Positions 47,748 to 55,044 of a stretch of DNA of 64,000 nucleotides are shown piece after piece; within the stretch, counting starts at the first letter, position 1, and every line of letters starts with the position of its first letter. A program made the position numbers and the translations under genes. The DNA is from Devosia oryzisoli (GTDB lineage Bacteria > Pseudomonadota > Alphaproteobacteria > Rhizobiales > Devosiaceae), in NCBI RefSeq assembly GCF_014837245.1, contig NZ_JACYFU010000006.1, forward strand, positions 1 through 64,000, given 5' to 3'. The notes beneath the pieces were generated by a model that saw only the letters and a program-made list of their open reading frames with translations, did not search any database and was not told the DNA's origin.

Positions 47748-49343
47748 TTGCGTCGCCTGATGACCCTCCTACTTGGCGCGGCTCTTCTGCTGATCGCCGG
47801 CGCGCTACCTGTGCTTGCCCACGCCGCGCTGGTCGGCACCAGTCCCCCCGATGGCGCTGTTCTCGAAAAAGCTCCTTCCGCGGTTGTCCTCCGCTTCAAC
47901 GAACCGGTGAGCCCGCTCGCCGCAAGCCTGATCCTGCCGGCGGGGAAAGCGAGCGAGATCGACCTGCCTGCGTCGGCGGATAGTGAGGTCAGCCTAGAGC
48001 TGCCGCCCGGCCTTGGCACAGGAACACATGTCCTGAGCTGGCGTGCTGTCTCCGGAGATGGGCATCCCGTCGCCGGGACCACCGTCTTCTCCATCGGCGT
48101 GGTGCAGGCCGGCGCAGCCACAAGCCTGACCGCACCAAGTCATCCGGAGGTGGCGCCGCTGCTCTGGTCGGTGCGCATCGTGCTGTTTGTTGGCCTGTTC
48201 TTCGGAGCAGGCGGCGCGGCGTTTCGCAGCCTGTCTCCTGTGCTGCCGGCCGCCGCCCGGCGGTTCAGCATGGCGGCGACCGTCGCTGGCATCGCCGCCG
48301 CGACGCTGGTCATCGGCCTTCAGGGGCTCGATGTGACCGGCGGTGGGCTCCTTGGTCTGACCAGCACCGGAGTGTGGCAGGCGGGGTTGTCGACCGTCTA
48401 TGGACAAACCAGCCTTGTCGCGCTTCTGGCCTTGGTGGTGTCGGTCTTTGGGTTGAATGCGCGGTCAGCGGCTGTCGCCGGGCCGGCGGGCGTCGTCGCC
48501 ATCCTGCTCGTCGGGCTGGCCGTGTGCCTTAGTGGACACGCCAGTGCCGCGCACCCGCAATGGCTGATGAAGCCCGCTCTCTTCGTGCACATGGTCTGCA
48601 TCGCCTGGTGGATCGGCGCGCTGTTGCCGCTGATCCTGCTTCTGCGGCAGCGGCACGCGGACGCCGTGCGGCCGCTGGTCCGGTTCTCGCATGCAATCCC
48701 CTACGCGATCGTTCCCCTGGTGGTCTCGGGCTGCATTCTGGCCGTGGTTCAGATGGGATGGCCGGGGCCCGCCTGGCTTTCGGGCTACGGGCTCATTCTT
48801 GGCGCCAAGCTCAGCCTGCTCGTGGTCCTGTTCGCCATCGCGAGCTGGAACCGATGGGTGTTGACGGCACCCGCGGTTGCGGGCGAACCCCGGGCGATCC
48901 GTCACATGCGCCGCGGCATCGGCGCCGAAATCATCCTGATCCTGCTCATTTTCGGGCTGGTCTCGGGCTGGCGATTTACGCCACCGCCCCGTGCCCTAGC
49001 CGAGGTGAGTGAAACCCAGAGCGCGTCCCTTCATTTGATGGGAGACGATGTGGAGGCGAACGTCACGGTCTCGCCCGCCACAGTGGGAACCAGCCGCCTG
49101 AGCGCGACGCTCACTGGGGAGGGCGGCGAGGCGCTCGGCGCAAAGTCCGTCCGTTTCGTCCTGACGCCAAGCTCTGGCGAGGTGGCGCCCACAACACGGC
49201 CCGCCGCCCTGACGCCGGCGGGGACATGGGAGGCGAGCGATGTCGTCTTGCCGCTGGCTGGGCTCTGGACGGTGCAGGTGGAAGTGCGGGTTACCGACTT
49301 CCAACTTGTCAAGCTCCACGGGGAAATCGAGGTGGCGCCCTAA
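47748..49343 (+). CDS. CopC-CopD fusion with C-terminal YtkA/FixH-like domain
   Basis: A 531-aa protein with three parts. Residues 24-117 are a CopC domain (HAALVGTSPPDGAVLEK... SWRAVSGDGHPVAGTTVFSI) with its copper histidines. Residues about 135-410 are the CopD membrane region with eight or so helices (LSGHASAAHPQWLMKPALFV, HMVCIAWWIGALLPL). The last 100 residues (ASLHLMGDDVEANVTVSPAT... GLWTVQVEVRV) resemble a YtkA/FixH-type beta domain. It probably imports or handles copper. Start TTG 47748 retains the RR pair before the signal helix; ATG 47760 is the alternative. Confidence 0.85.
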   Translation: MRRLMTLLLGAALLLIAGALPVLAHAALVGTSPPDGAVLEKAPSAVVLRFNEPVSPLAASLILPAGKASEIDLPASADSEVSLELPPGLGTGTHVLSWRAVSGDGHPVAGTTVFSIGVVQAGAATSLTAPSHPEVAPLLWSVRIVLFVGLFFGAGGAAFRSLSPVLPAAARRFSMAATVAGIAAATLVIGLQGLDVTGGGLLGLTSTGVWQAGLSTVYGQTSLVALLALVVSVFGLNARSAAVAGPAGVVAILLVGLAVCLSGHASAAHPQWLMKPALFVHMVCIAWWIGALLPLILLLRQRHADAVRPLVRFSHAIPYAIVPLVVSGCILAVVQMGWPGPAWLSGYGLILGAKLSLLVVLFAIASWNRWVLTAPAVAGEPRAIRHMRRGIGAEIILILLIFGLVSGWRFTPPPRALAEVSETQSASLHLMGDDVEANVTVSPATVGTSRLSATLTGEGGEALGAKSVRFVLTPSSGEVAPTTRPAALTPAGTWEASDVVLPLAGLWTVQVEVRVTDFQLVKLHGEIEVAP

Positions 49344-49357
49344 AGGGCGGACCGAGT

Positions 49358-49371
49358 TTGATCTAGCGCAA
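49358..49371 (+). promoter_or_regulatory. Crp/Fnr-type box upstream of the cco gene block
   Basis: TTGATCTAGCGCAA is identical to the box at 44232-44245. A TATGGT at 49393-49398 is a possible -10 at the right distance. Confidence 0.6.
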
Positions 49372-49431
49372 AGTCGCCCTCGGCTTTGACACTATGGTGA
49401 GGCGAGCACCTATTCGTTCGCAGGACCTGCC

Positions 49432-49860
49432 GTGCAACATTGGACACCAAAGCTCGCGCAAGAGCGGACCGCGCCGACGGGCCTTCTCGACCCCACGCAA
49501 CTGGCGGAGCTGCTGGTCATGGAGGTGCGGCACCACCCCCACTTCAACAATGTGCTGACCCATATCGGTGGGGGAGACTGGGCCCTGATCGAGCGCACCT
49601 TGTCGCGGCTCCTGACGCTGGATGATGATGCGCCGCTCACCCCATTTGAGGCGCGGGTGGTGTCGCTGCTTTGCGGCCAGCGGGGCGTCACGAGCAGGCT
49701 TATCGTGCCTTGGATGGCGGCAGTGCTGCGGCGATATGGCGCCGATGCGGGTGCCATCGAGCAGGCCTGGTTGAATTGGCATTTGGTTGAGATGGCCCAG
49801 CCGGTCAAATTTCGTGTTTCGGCCATGCGGGCTATCAGGCGCCGAGACGGCGATGAGTGA
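49432..49860 (+). CDS. Uncharacterised 142-aa protein
   Basis: I do not recognise this protein. It is soluble, begins at GTG 49432 with AGGA upstream, and is predicted to be mostly helical with LLVMEVRHHPHFNNVLTHIG and SRLIVPWMAAVLRRYGADA. It overlaps the DUF2249 gene by 8 bp and lies 61 bp after a Crp/Fnr box, so it belongs to the microaerobic operon. Confidence 0.65.
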   Translation: MQHWTPKLAQERTAPTGLLDPTQLAELLVMEVRHHPHFNNVLTHIGGGDWALIERTLSRLLTLDDDAPLTPFEARVVSLLCGQRGVTSRLIVPWMAAVLRRYGADAGAIEQAWLNWHLVEMAQPVKFRVSAMRAIRRRDGDE

Positions 49861-50347
49861 GGTTGATCGGGTCGAGATCGATGTTCGGCCAATGCTGGCC
49901 GCAGGGGGAGAGCCGTTTGGCGCGATCATGGCGGCCGTCAGGACGCTGACGCCTGGCCAGGGGCTGGTTCTGGTGGCGCCATTCAAGCCGGCGCCCCTGC
50001 TCAAGGTGATGGACGAAAAAGGCTTTACGGCCGACGTCGTCCAGTCCGGACCGGAGGAGTGGCGCGTCACGTTTACACCGAGATCACTCCGCCAGCCCGA
50101 TCCGGCAGACCCGCTCGATTGGCCCGAGCCTGCGCGCTACCTCGACCTCAAGGAAGAGACTGACGAGGCCCTTGCGGGCATCGTGCTTGAGGAATTGGCC
50201 GCGATGGCATCGGGCGAGGTTCTCTACGTGGCCTTTCGCGGGCCGGTCGATCTCGTTGCCGCCCCGGTTCGGACGGCAGGGCACCGCCCCTATGGGATCG
50301 AACAGGGTGAAGGGGTGCAGATGATGATCCTGCGGAGCCGGCAGTAA
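49853..50347 (+). CDS. DUF2249 protein
   Basis: A 164-aa protein with a TusA-like DUF2249 domain (VEIDVRPMLAAGGEPFGAIM, LVLVAPFKPAPLLKVMDEKG, ADVVQSGPEEWRVTFTP). The C-terminal half (YLDLKEETDEALAGIVLEEL...) may be a second, diverged copy. DUF2249 genes often accompany nitrogen-oxide and cytochrome oxidase genes; their role is unknown. The cco operon starts 183 bp downstream. Confidence 0.82.
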   Translation: MSEVDRVEIDVRPMLAAGGEPFGAIMAAVRTLTPGQGLVLVAPFKPAPLLKVMDEKGFTADVVQSGPEEWRVTFTPRSLRQPDPADPLDWPEPARYLDLKEETDEALAGIVLEELAAMASGEVLYVAFRGPVDLVAAPVRTAGHRPYGIEQGEGVQMMILRSRQ

Positions 50348-50529
50348 TGAGGCCTGGAGTCCGGCGAAGGGGAAATCATGCGACCGAACCGCACCGGCAG
50401 ATCACAACGCTGGTGCAGATCACTCACACTTGCTTGAAACAGGCGACGAAGTATGCCTAGCTTTTCCGACGCGTTGGGCCGGAAACACAGCACGGGACCA
50501 GCGAAAAAATTGATTGAAGGCGGCGACTT

Positions 50530-52173
50530 ATGATCTCGGGATTGACACGCGACGAGCGGGTGCAGGGCCTTGGCCTGCTCGCGGTAGTGGGCGCGGCCGG
50601 CCTGGTGCTGGCTGTTGCAGGGCGGTGGGACGCACTGGGGATACACGGCCTGCTGATCGTGCTCTGCTGCGCGCTTCTGGCAGGCTATGTGTTCTTCCGG
50701 CTTGGCGATCCCGAGCCGACCGAGGAGCGTCTTTCCAGGTATTATGACGACCCCACCAAGGTGGGCATCGCGCTCTCCATGGCCTGGGCGATTTTCGGGA
50801 TGTTCATTGGGGTCTGGGTGGCATCGCAACTGGCCTGGCCCGATCTCACCTTCGGGCAGGCCTGGTCCAGTCTGGGCAGGCTCCGGCCGTCCCATACCAC
50901 TGGCGTGATCTTCGGCTTTGGCGGCAATGCGCTGATCGCAACGTCGTATCACGTCGTGCAGCGCACGTCCCGGGCGCGCCTTGCGGGACATGTGAGCCCC
51001 TGGTTCGTGCTGCTCGGCTTCAACCTCTTCTGCCTTCTGGCCGTGACCGGCTATTCGATGGGCATCACCCAGTCGAAGGAATATGCCGAACCCGAATGGT
51101 ATGCCGACATCTGGCTCGTGGTGGTCTGGGTCACCTATTTCGTGCTGTACCTGCGCACCCTGGCGCGCCGCAAGGAGCCGCACATCTACGTGGCCAACTG
51201 GTACTACCTGGCGTTCATCGTGGTGGTCGCCATCCTGCACATCTTCAACAACCTCGCCGTGCCGGTGAGCCTCGGCAGCTCCAAGAGCTACACCATCTGG
51301 CCGGGCGTGCAGGATGCCATGGTGCAGTGGTGGTACGGCCATAACGCCGTCGCCTTCTTCCTCACCGCCGGTTTCCTGGCGATGATGTATTACTACCTGC
51401 CAAAGCGCGCGGACCGGCCGATCTTCTCCTACCGCCTGTCGATCCTGAGCTTCTGGGGCATCACCTTCTTCTACATGTGGGCCGGCTCGCACCATCTTCA
51501 CTACACGGCCCTGCCGCAATGGGTGCAGACATTGGGCATGACGTTTTCCATCATGCTGCTGGTGCCCTCCTGGGCCTCGGCGGGCAATGCGCTGCTGACG
51601 CTGCGGGGCGCCTGGCACAAGGTGCGGGACGATGCGACGCTGCGCTTCATGGTGGTCGCTGCCATCTTCTATGGCCTGTCGACGTTCGAAGGGTCGTTCC
51701 TCGCCATCAGACCGGTCAATTCGCTCTCGCACTATACCGACTGGACCGTCGGCCACGTCCACGCCGGTGCGCTGGGATGGGTGGCATTCATCACCTTCGG
51801 GTCGATCTATACGCTGGTGCCCAGCCTATGGGGCCGCGCGCGGATGTACTCCCCGGCGCTGATCGAGGTGCACTTCTGGCTCGCGCTGGCCGGGACCCTC
51901 GTCTACGTCTTCGCGATGTGGAACTCGGGCATCATCCAGGGCCTGATGTGGCGCACCTATACCGAGAGCGACACGCTTGCCTACACCTTCGTCGACACGC
52001 TGGTGGCCATGTATCCCTATTACATAGCCCGCGCCTTCGGAGGATTGCTCTTCCTTCTTGGAGCAATAGTGGGCTCCTTCAATATCTGGATGACGGTCAA
52101 GCGCGGACCAGTGGCTGTCGAAGCGGGGCGCGATCTGCCCGCCGCTGCTGTCGCACTGACGCCGGGAGAATAA
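50530..52173 (+). CDS. ccoN: cbb3-type cytochrome c oxidase subunit I
   Basis: The 547-aa catalytic subunit of the high-affinity oxidase that reduces oxygen under low oxygen. FGFGGNALIATSYHVVQRTS holds a heme b ligand, WWYGHNAVAFFLTAGFLAMM the copper B region, and WAGSHHLHYTALPQW and SLSHYTDWTVGHVHAGALGW the conserved histidines. The usual helix set and length are present. It is the first gene of ccoNOQP. I find no clear Crp/Fnr box in the 182 bp before it; transcription may come from 49358. Confidence 0.96.
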   Translation: MISGLTRDERVQGLGLLAVVGAAGLVLAVAGRWDALGIHGLLIVLCCALLAGYVFFRLGDPEPTEERLSRYYDDPTKVGIALSMAWAIFGMFIGVWVASQLAWPDLTFGQAWSSLGRLRPSHTTGVIFGFGGNALIATSYHVVQRTSRARLAGHVSPWFVLLGFNLFCLLAVTGYSMGITQSKEYAEPEWYADIWLVVVWVTYFVLYLRTLARRKEPHIYVANWYYLAFIVVVAILHIFNNLAVPVSLGSSKSYTIWPGVQDAMVQWWYGHNAVAFFLTAGFLAMMYYYLPKRADRPIFSYRLSILSFWGITFFYMWAGSHHLHYTALPQWVQTLGMTFSIMLLVPSWASAGNALLTLRGAWHKVRDDATLRFMVVAAIFYGLSTFEGSFLAIRPVNSLSHYTDWTVGHVHAGALGWVAFITFGSIYTLVPSLWGRARMYSPALIEVHFWLALAGTLVYVFAMWNSGIIQGLMWRTYTESDTLAYTFVDTLVAMYPYYIARAFGGLLFLLGAIVGSFNIWMTVKRGPVAVEAGRDLPAAAVALTPGE

Positions 52174-52176
52174 TCG

Positions 52177-52959
52177 ATGGCTGAATTGTTTCACCGCAAG
52201 ATCGAGCGGACGGCCATCGGCTTCGTGCTGGCCATCATCGCGGCGGCCAGCGTGGGCGGGCTCGTGGAAATCGCGCCGTTGTTCACCATCGACGACACCG
52301 TCGAGGACGTGGCCGACATGCGCGTCTACACGCCCCTCGAACTGGCCGGGCGCGACATCTATATCCGCGAAGGGTGCTATGCGTGCCATAGCCAGATGAT
52401 CCGGACGCTGGCGGACGAGGTGGACCGCTATGGGCCGTATTCGCTCGCGGTCGAGTCGCAGTACGACCATCCCATGCAGTGGGGGTCCAAGCGGACAGGG
52501 CCGGACCTGGCGCGCATCGGCGGCAAGTACTCTGACGTGTGGCACGCCATGCACATGAACAATCCGCGGGATGTGGTGCCGCAGTCCAACATGCCGGGCT
52601 ATCCCTGGCTGGCCACGACGCCACTCGACATCTCGGTGCTGCCGGCGAAGCTCTCGGCGCAGCGGGCGGTCGGTGTGCCCTACACGGACGAGATGATTGC
52701 CAATGCGGCGCGCGATGCGCAGGGACAGGCCACTCCGGACTCCGATGCGGCCTTCGAGGCCATGGAGCGGTATGGCGAGAAGACGCAGGTCAGTGCCTTC
52801 GACGGCATCACCACCCAGGTGACGGAGCTCGATGCCCTGATCGCCTACCTGCAGGTGCTGGGTCAGCTGACGCAGGCGGCCTATGTCGATACGGCCGCGC
52901 CCGAGGCCATGCCGGACGAAGACCCTGCGGGCGCTCCCGCGACCCAGGCGGAGCAGTAG
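52177..52959 (+). CDS. ccoO: cbb3-type oxidase subunit II (mono-heme cytochrome c)
   Basis: A 260-aa membrane-anchored cytochrome c. One N-terminal helix (IGFVLAIIAAASVGGLVEI) is followed by the heme site Cys67-x2-Cys70-His71 (EGCYACHSQMIR) and a late axial methionine segment (NMPGYPWL). It starts 3 bp after ccoN. Confidence 0.95.
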   Translation: MAELFHRKIERTAIGFVLAIIAAASVGGLVEIAPLFTIDDTVEDVADMRVYTPLELAGRDIYIREGCYACHSQMIRTLADEVDRYGPYSLAVESQYDHPMQWGSKRTGPDLARIGGKYSDVWHAMHMNNPRDVVPQSNMPGYPWLATTPLDISVLPAKLSAQRAVGVPYTDEMIANAARDAQGQATPDSDAAFEAMERYGEKTQVSAFDGITTQVTELDALIAYLQVLGQLTQAAYVDTAAPEAMPDEDPAGAPATQAEQ

Positions 52960-52962
52960 AAG

Positions 52963-53127
52963 ATGGCTTTCGAATACGAAGCGCTGACGGCGTTCTCCAA
53001 GAGCTGGGGCCTGTTCTACCTTCTGGCGATGGCGCTGGGCGTCCTCATCTACACCTTCTGGCCCTCCAACAAGAAGAAGTTCGATCATGCCAAGCATGCG
53101 GTGCTGCGCCGGGAGGACGAGCCATGA
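52963..53127 (+). CDS. ccoQ: cbb3-type oxidase small subunit CcoQ
   Basis: A 54-aa protein (starts MAFEYEALTAFSKSWGLFYL) with one membrane helix (LFYLLAMALGVLIYTFWPSN) and a basic tail (KKKFDHAKHAVLRR). Position between ccoO and ccoP, size and topology fit CcoQ, which stabilises the complex. The stop overlaps the ccoP start (ATGA). Confidence 0.9.
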   Translation: MAFEYEALTAFSKSWGLFYLLAMALGVLIYTFWPSNKKKFDHAKHAVLRREDEP

Positions 53128-54011
53128 GTGAAGAAGTGGAAGTCGATCCCGTCACCGGCGAACAGACCACCGGCCATGAGTGGAACGGCATCAAGGAACT
53201 GGATACCGCGGTCCCGCGCGGCATCCTGATCTTTATCATCGTCACCCATCTGTTCGCGTTCGGCTATTGGGTCTTGATGCCGGCGTTCCCGATCGGCTGG
53301 ACCTATACGAAGGGCTTGCTGGGCATCAATCAGCACGAGGTGGTGGAGCAGGCGTTGGTGCAACTGCAGGACGAGCGCGCCAGCTGGACGCAGAAGATCG
53401 ACCAGTTGCCGTTTAACGAGATCCAGGCGGATCAGGCACTGATGACCAATGTCCGCGACAGCGGGCGGCAGCTGTTCGGCGACAATTGTGCGGCCTGCCA
53501 CGGCCAGGATGCCAGAGGCCGCAGCAACTATCCCGACCTGACGGATGGGGACTGGCTCTGGGGTGACGGGTCGCCCGAAGCGATCGCCGAGACGTTGCGC
53601 GTCGGCATCAACTCCGGCCACGCCGAAACGCGCATGGCGCAGATGCCGGCCTTCGGCCGCGATGCCATCCTGGATCGCCAGCAAGTGCGTCAGGCCGCGC
53701 TCTACATCTATTCGCTCAGCCATCCCGACGCCTCGACCCCCGAGAATATCGACCAGATCGAGGGTGGCCGGACGGTCTTTGCGGACAATTGCGCGGGCTG
53801 CCACGGCGAAAATGCGCAAGGCGACCGCGAGGCGGGTATCCCCAACCTCACCGACCAGTACTGGCTCTATGGCGGGGACCTCGAGACCATCATCGAGACC
53901 ATCCATGGCGGTCGCGCCGGCCACATGCCGACCTGGGACGAGCGTTTGACGCCAACGGAGATGAAGACGTTGGCTCTCTATGTCCATGATCTGGGTGCAG
54001 GGGCGCCTTAG
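53124..54011 (+). CDS. ccoP: cbb3-type oxidase subunit III (di-heme cytochrome c)
   Basis: A 295-aa membrane-anchored cytochrome with one helix (GILIFIIVTHLFAFGYWVLM) and two heme c sites, DNCAACHGQDARG and DNCAGCHGENAQG, each in a duplicated cytochrome domain with PDLTDGDWLWG and PNLTDQYWLYG. The tandem similarity reflects the family's internal duplication. It passes electrons to CcoO/CcoN. Confidence 0.96.
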   Translation: MSEEVEVDPVTGEQTTGHEWNGIKELDTAVPRGILIFIIVTHLFAFGYWVLMPAFPIGWTYTKGLLGINQHEVVEQALVQLQDERASWTQKIDQLPFNEIQADQALMTNVRDSGRQLFGDNCAACHGQDARGRSNYPDLTDGDWLWGDGSPEAIAETLRVGINSGHAETRMAQMPAFGRDAILDRQQVRQAALYIYSLSHPDASTPENIDQIEGGRTVFADNCAGCHGENAQGDREAGIPNLTDQYWLYGGDLETIIETIHGGRAGHMPTWDERLTPTEMKTLALYVHDLGAGAP

Positions 54012-54012
54012 A

Positions 54013-54198
54013 ATGGCATGGGTGCTTCGTCCAAAAGTCGTGGGAGTGACCATCGCCGTTCTCGTGGTGGCCATTTTCGTCGCGGCAAACGCGCACTTCT
54101 TTTTCGTCGCCTTCCAGTCTCAGCCCGACTGCATCGAGCATGTGAAACGGGGCGAGGGCGGGGAAGGCAAATTTGCCGCGGCGTCCCCCGCGTGCTGA
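54013..54198 (+). CDS. 61-aa membrane protein in the cco operon
   Basis: A small protein with one helix (VVGVTIAVLVVAIFVAANAH) and a periplasmic or cytoplasmic tail with two cysteines (SQPDCIEH, SPAC). It starts 1 bp after the ccoP stop. It occupies the slot where ccoG/ccoH normally lie. I recall similar small proteins after ccoP in related genomes, but no function. Confidence 0.7.
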   Translation: MAWVLRPKVVGVTIAVLVVAIFVAANAHFFFVAFQSQPDCIEHVKRGEGGEGKFAAASPAC

Positions 54199-54219
54199 GT
54201 GTCTGTTGAGGAGGGCACC

Positions 54220-55026
54220 ATGAGTGCGACTGCTGGCAAGTACGGGCTGCTGACGCAGACCTCGGGGGTCGAAAAGACGCAAGACCCGAAGTTCCAGAAA
54301 CACCTGCCCATCAGCGCCGTCTTCGGATGGCTGGGTGCGGGCTGGCGGGACCTGGCGCGGCAGCCGGTTCTCAGCCTCTTTTATGGCTTCCTGGTATTTG
54401 CCGTTTCGGTGGTAGTGGTCTGGACCATGTTCACCCTGGGGTGGGACTACGTGCTGTTCCCGGCCCTCTCAGGCTTCATGATCATCGGCCCGGTGTTTGC
54501 CGTGGGGCTTTACGAAAAGAGCCGGGCGCTTGAGGATGGCCGCAAGACCAGCCTCGACCAGATGCTCTTTGCGCGCTCAAAATCGGGCGCGCAGGTGCTG
54601 TTCGCGGGGGTGCTGCTGGCGCTGCTCATGCTGCTCTGGATGCGGGCGGCGGTGCTGCTTTATGCGCTGTTCTTCGGCTACCGTGCATTCCCTGGCTTCG
54701 AGCATATGCTCGGGCTCCTGGTGGGCAGTCCCGCGGGCTGGGGCCTGCTCGTCACCGGTTCGGCCGTGGGGGGGCTTTTTGCGGCACTCGGGTTTGCCCT
54801 GAGCGCCTTTTCCATACCCATGCTGCTCAACGAGCGGAGCGACGCCATCACCGCGATGGGCCTCAGCTTCAAGCTCGTCTGGAACAACCTGCCGGTGATG
54901 CTGGCCTGGGGTGCCGTCGTGCTCCTGCTCATGGCCCTCTCGCTCGCCACCGCACTTGTGGGGCTCATCATCGTGTTCCCCTTGCTCGGCCATGCCACCT
55001 GGCACGCCTACAAAGCCATCCGCTAG
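54220..55026 (+). CDS. DUF2189 membrane protein
   Basis: A 268-aa integral membrane protein of the DUF2189 family with six or so helices. Features include GWRDLARQPVLSLFYGFLVF, GPVFAVGLYEKSRALEDGRK and FSIPMLLNERSDAITAMGLS. The function is unknown. It sits in the cco operon between the 61-aa protein and ccoI. GGAGGG before ATG 54220 decides the start. Confidence 0.85.
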   Translation: MSATAGKYGLLTQTSGVEKTQDPKFQKHLPISAVFGWLGAGWRDLARQPVLSLFYGFLVFAVSVVVVWTMFTLGWDYVLFPALSGFMIIGPVFAVGLYEKSRALEDGRKTSLDQMLFARSKSGAQVLFAGVLLALLMLLWMRAAVLLYALFFGYRAFPGFEHMLGLLVGSPAGWGLLVTGSAVGGLFAALGFALSAFSIPMLLNERSDAITAMGLSFKLVWNNLPVMLAWGAVVLLLMALSLATALVGLIIVFPLLGHATWHAYKAIR

Positions 55027-55044
55027 ACGGGAAAGGCGCTCGAC

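Noticed and set aside
50348..50529. Crp/Fnr box directly before ccoN
   Set aside because: TTGATTGAAG and CAGATCAC repeats occur there, but no TTGA-N6-TCAA or island-type site was found.
50290..51762. 490-codon frame antisense to ccoN
   Set aside because: Shadow of a well-identified gene, with His/Arg/Glu-rich translation and no family features.
52539..53123. Upstream extension of the ccoP frame over ccoO and ccoQ
   Set aside because: CcoP begins at ATG 53124 with the normal N-terminus; the extension overlaps ccoO and ccoQ in another frame.
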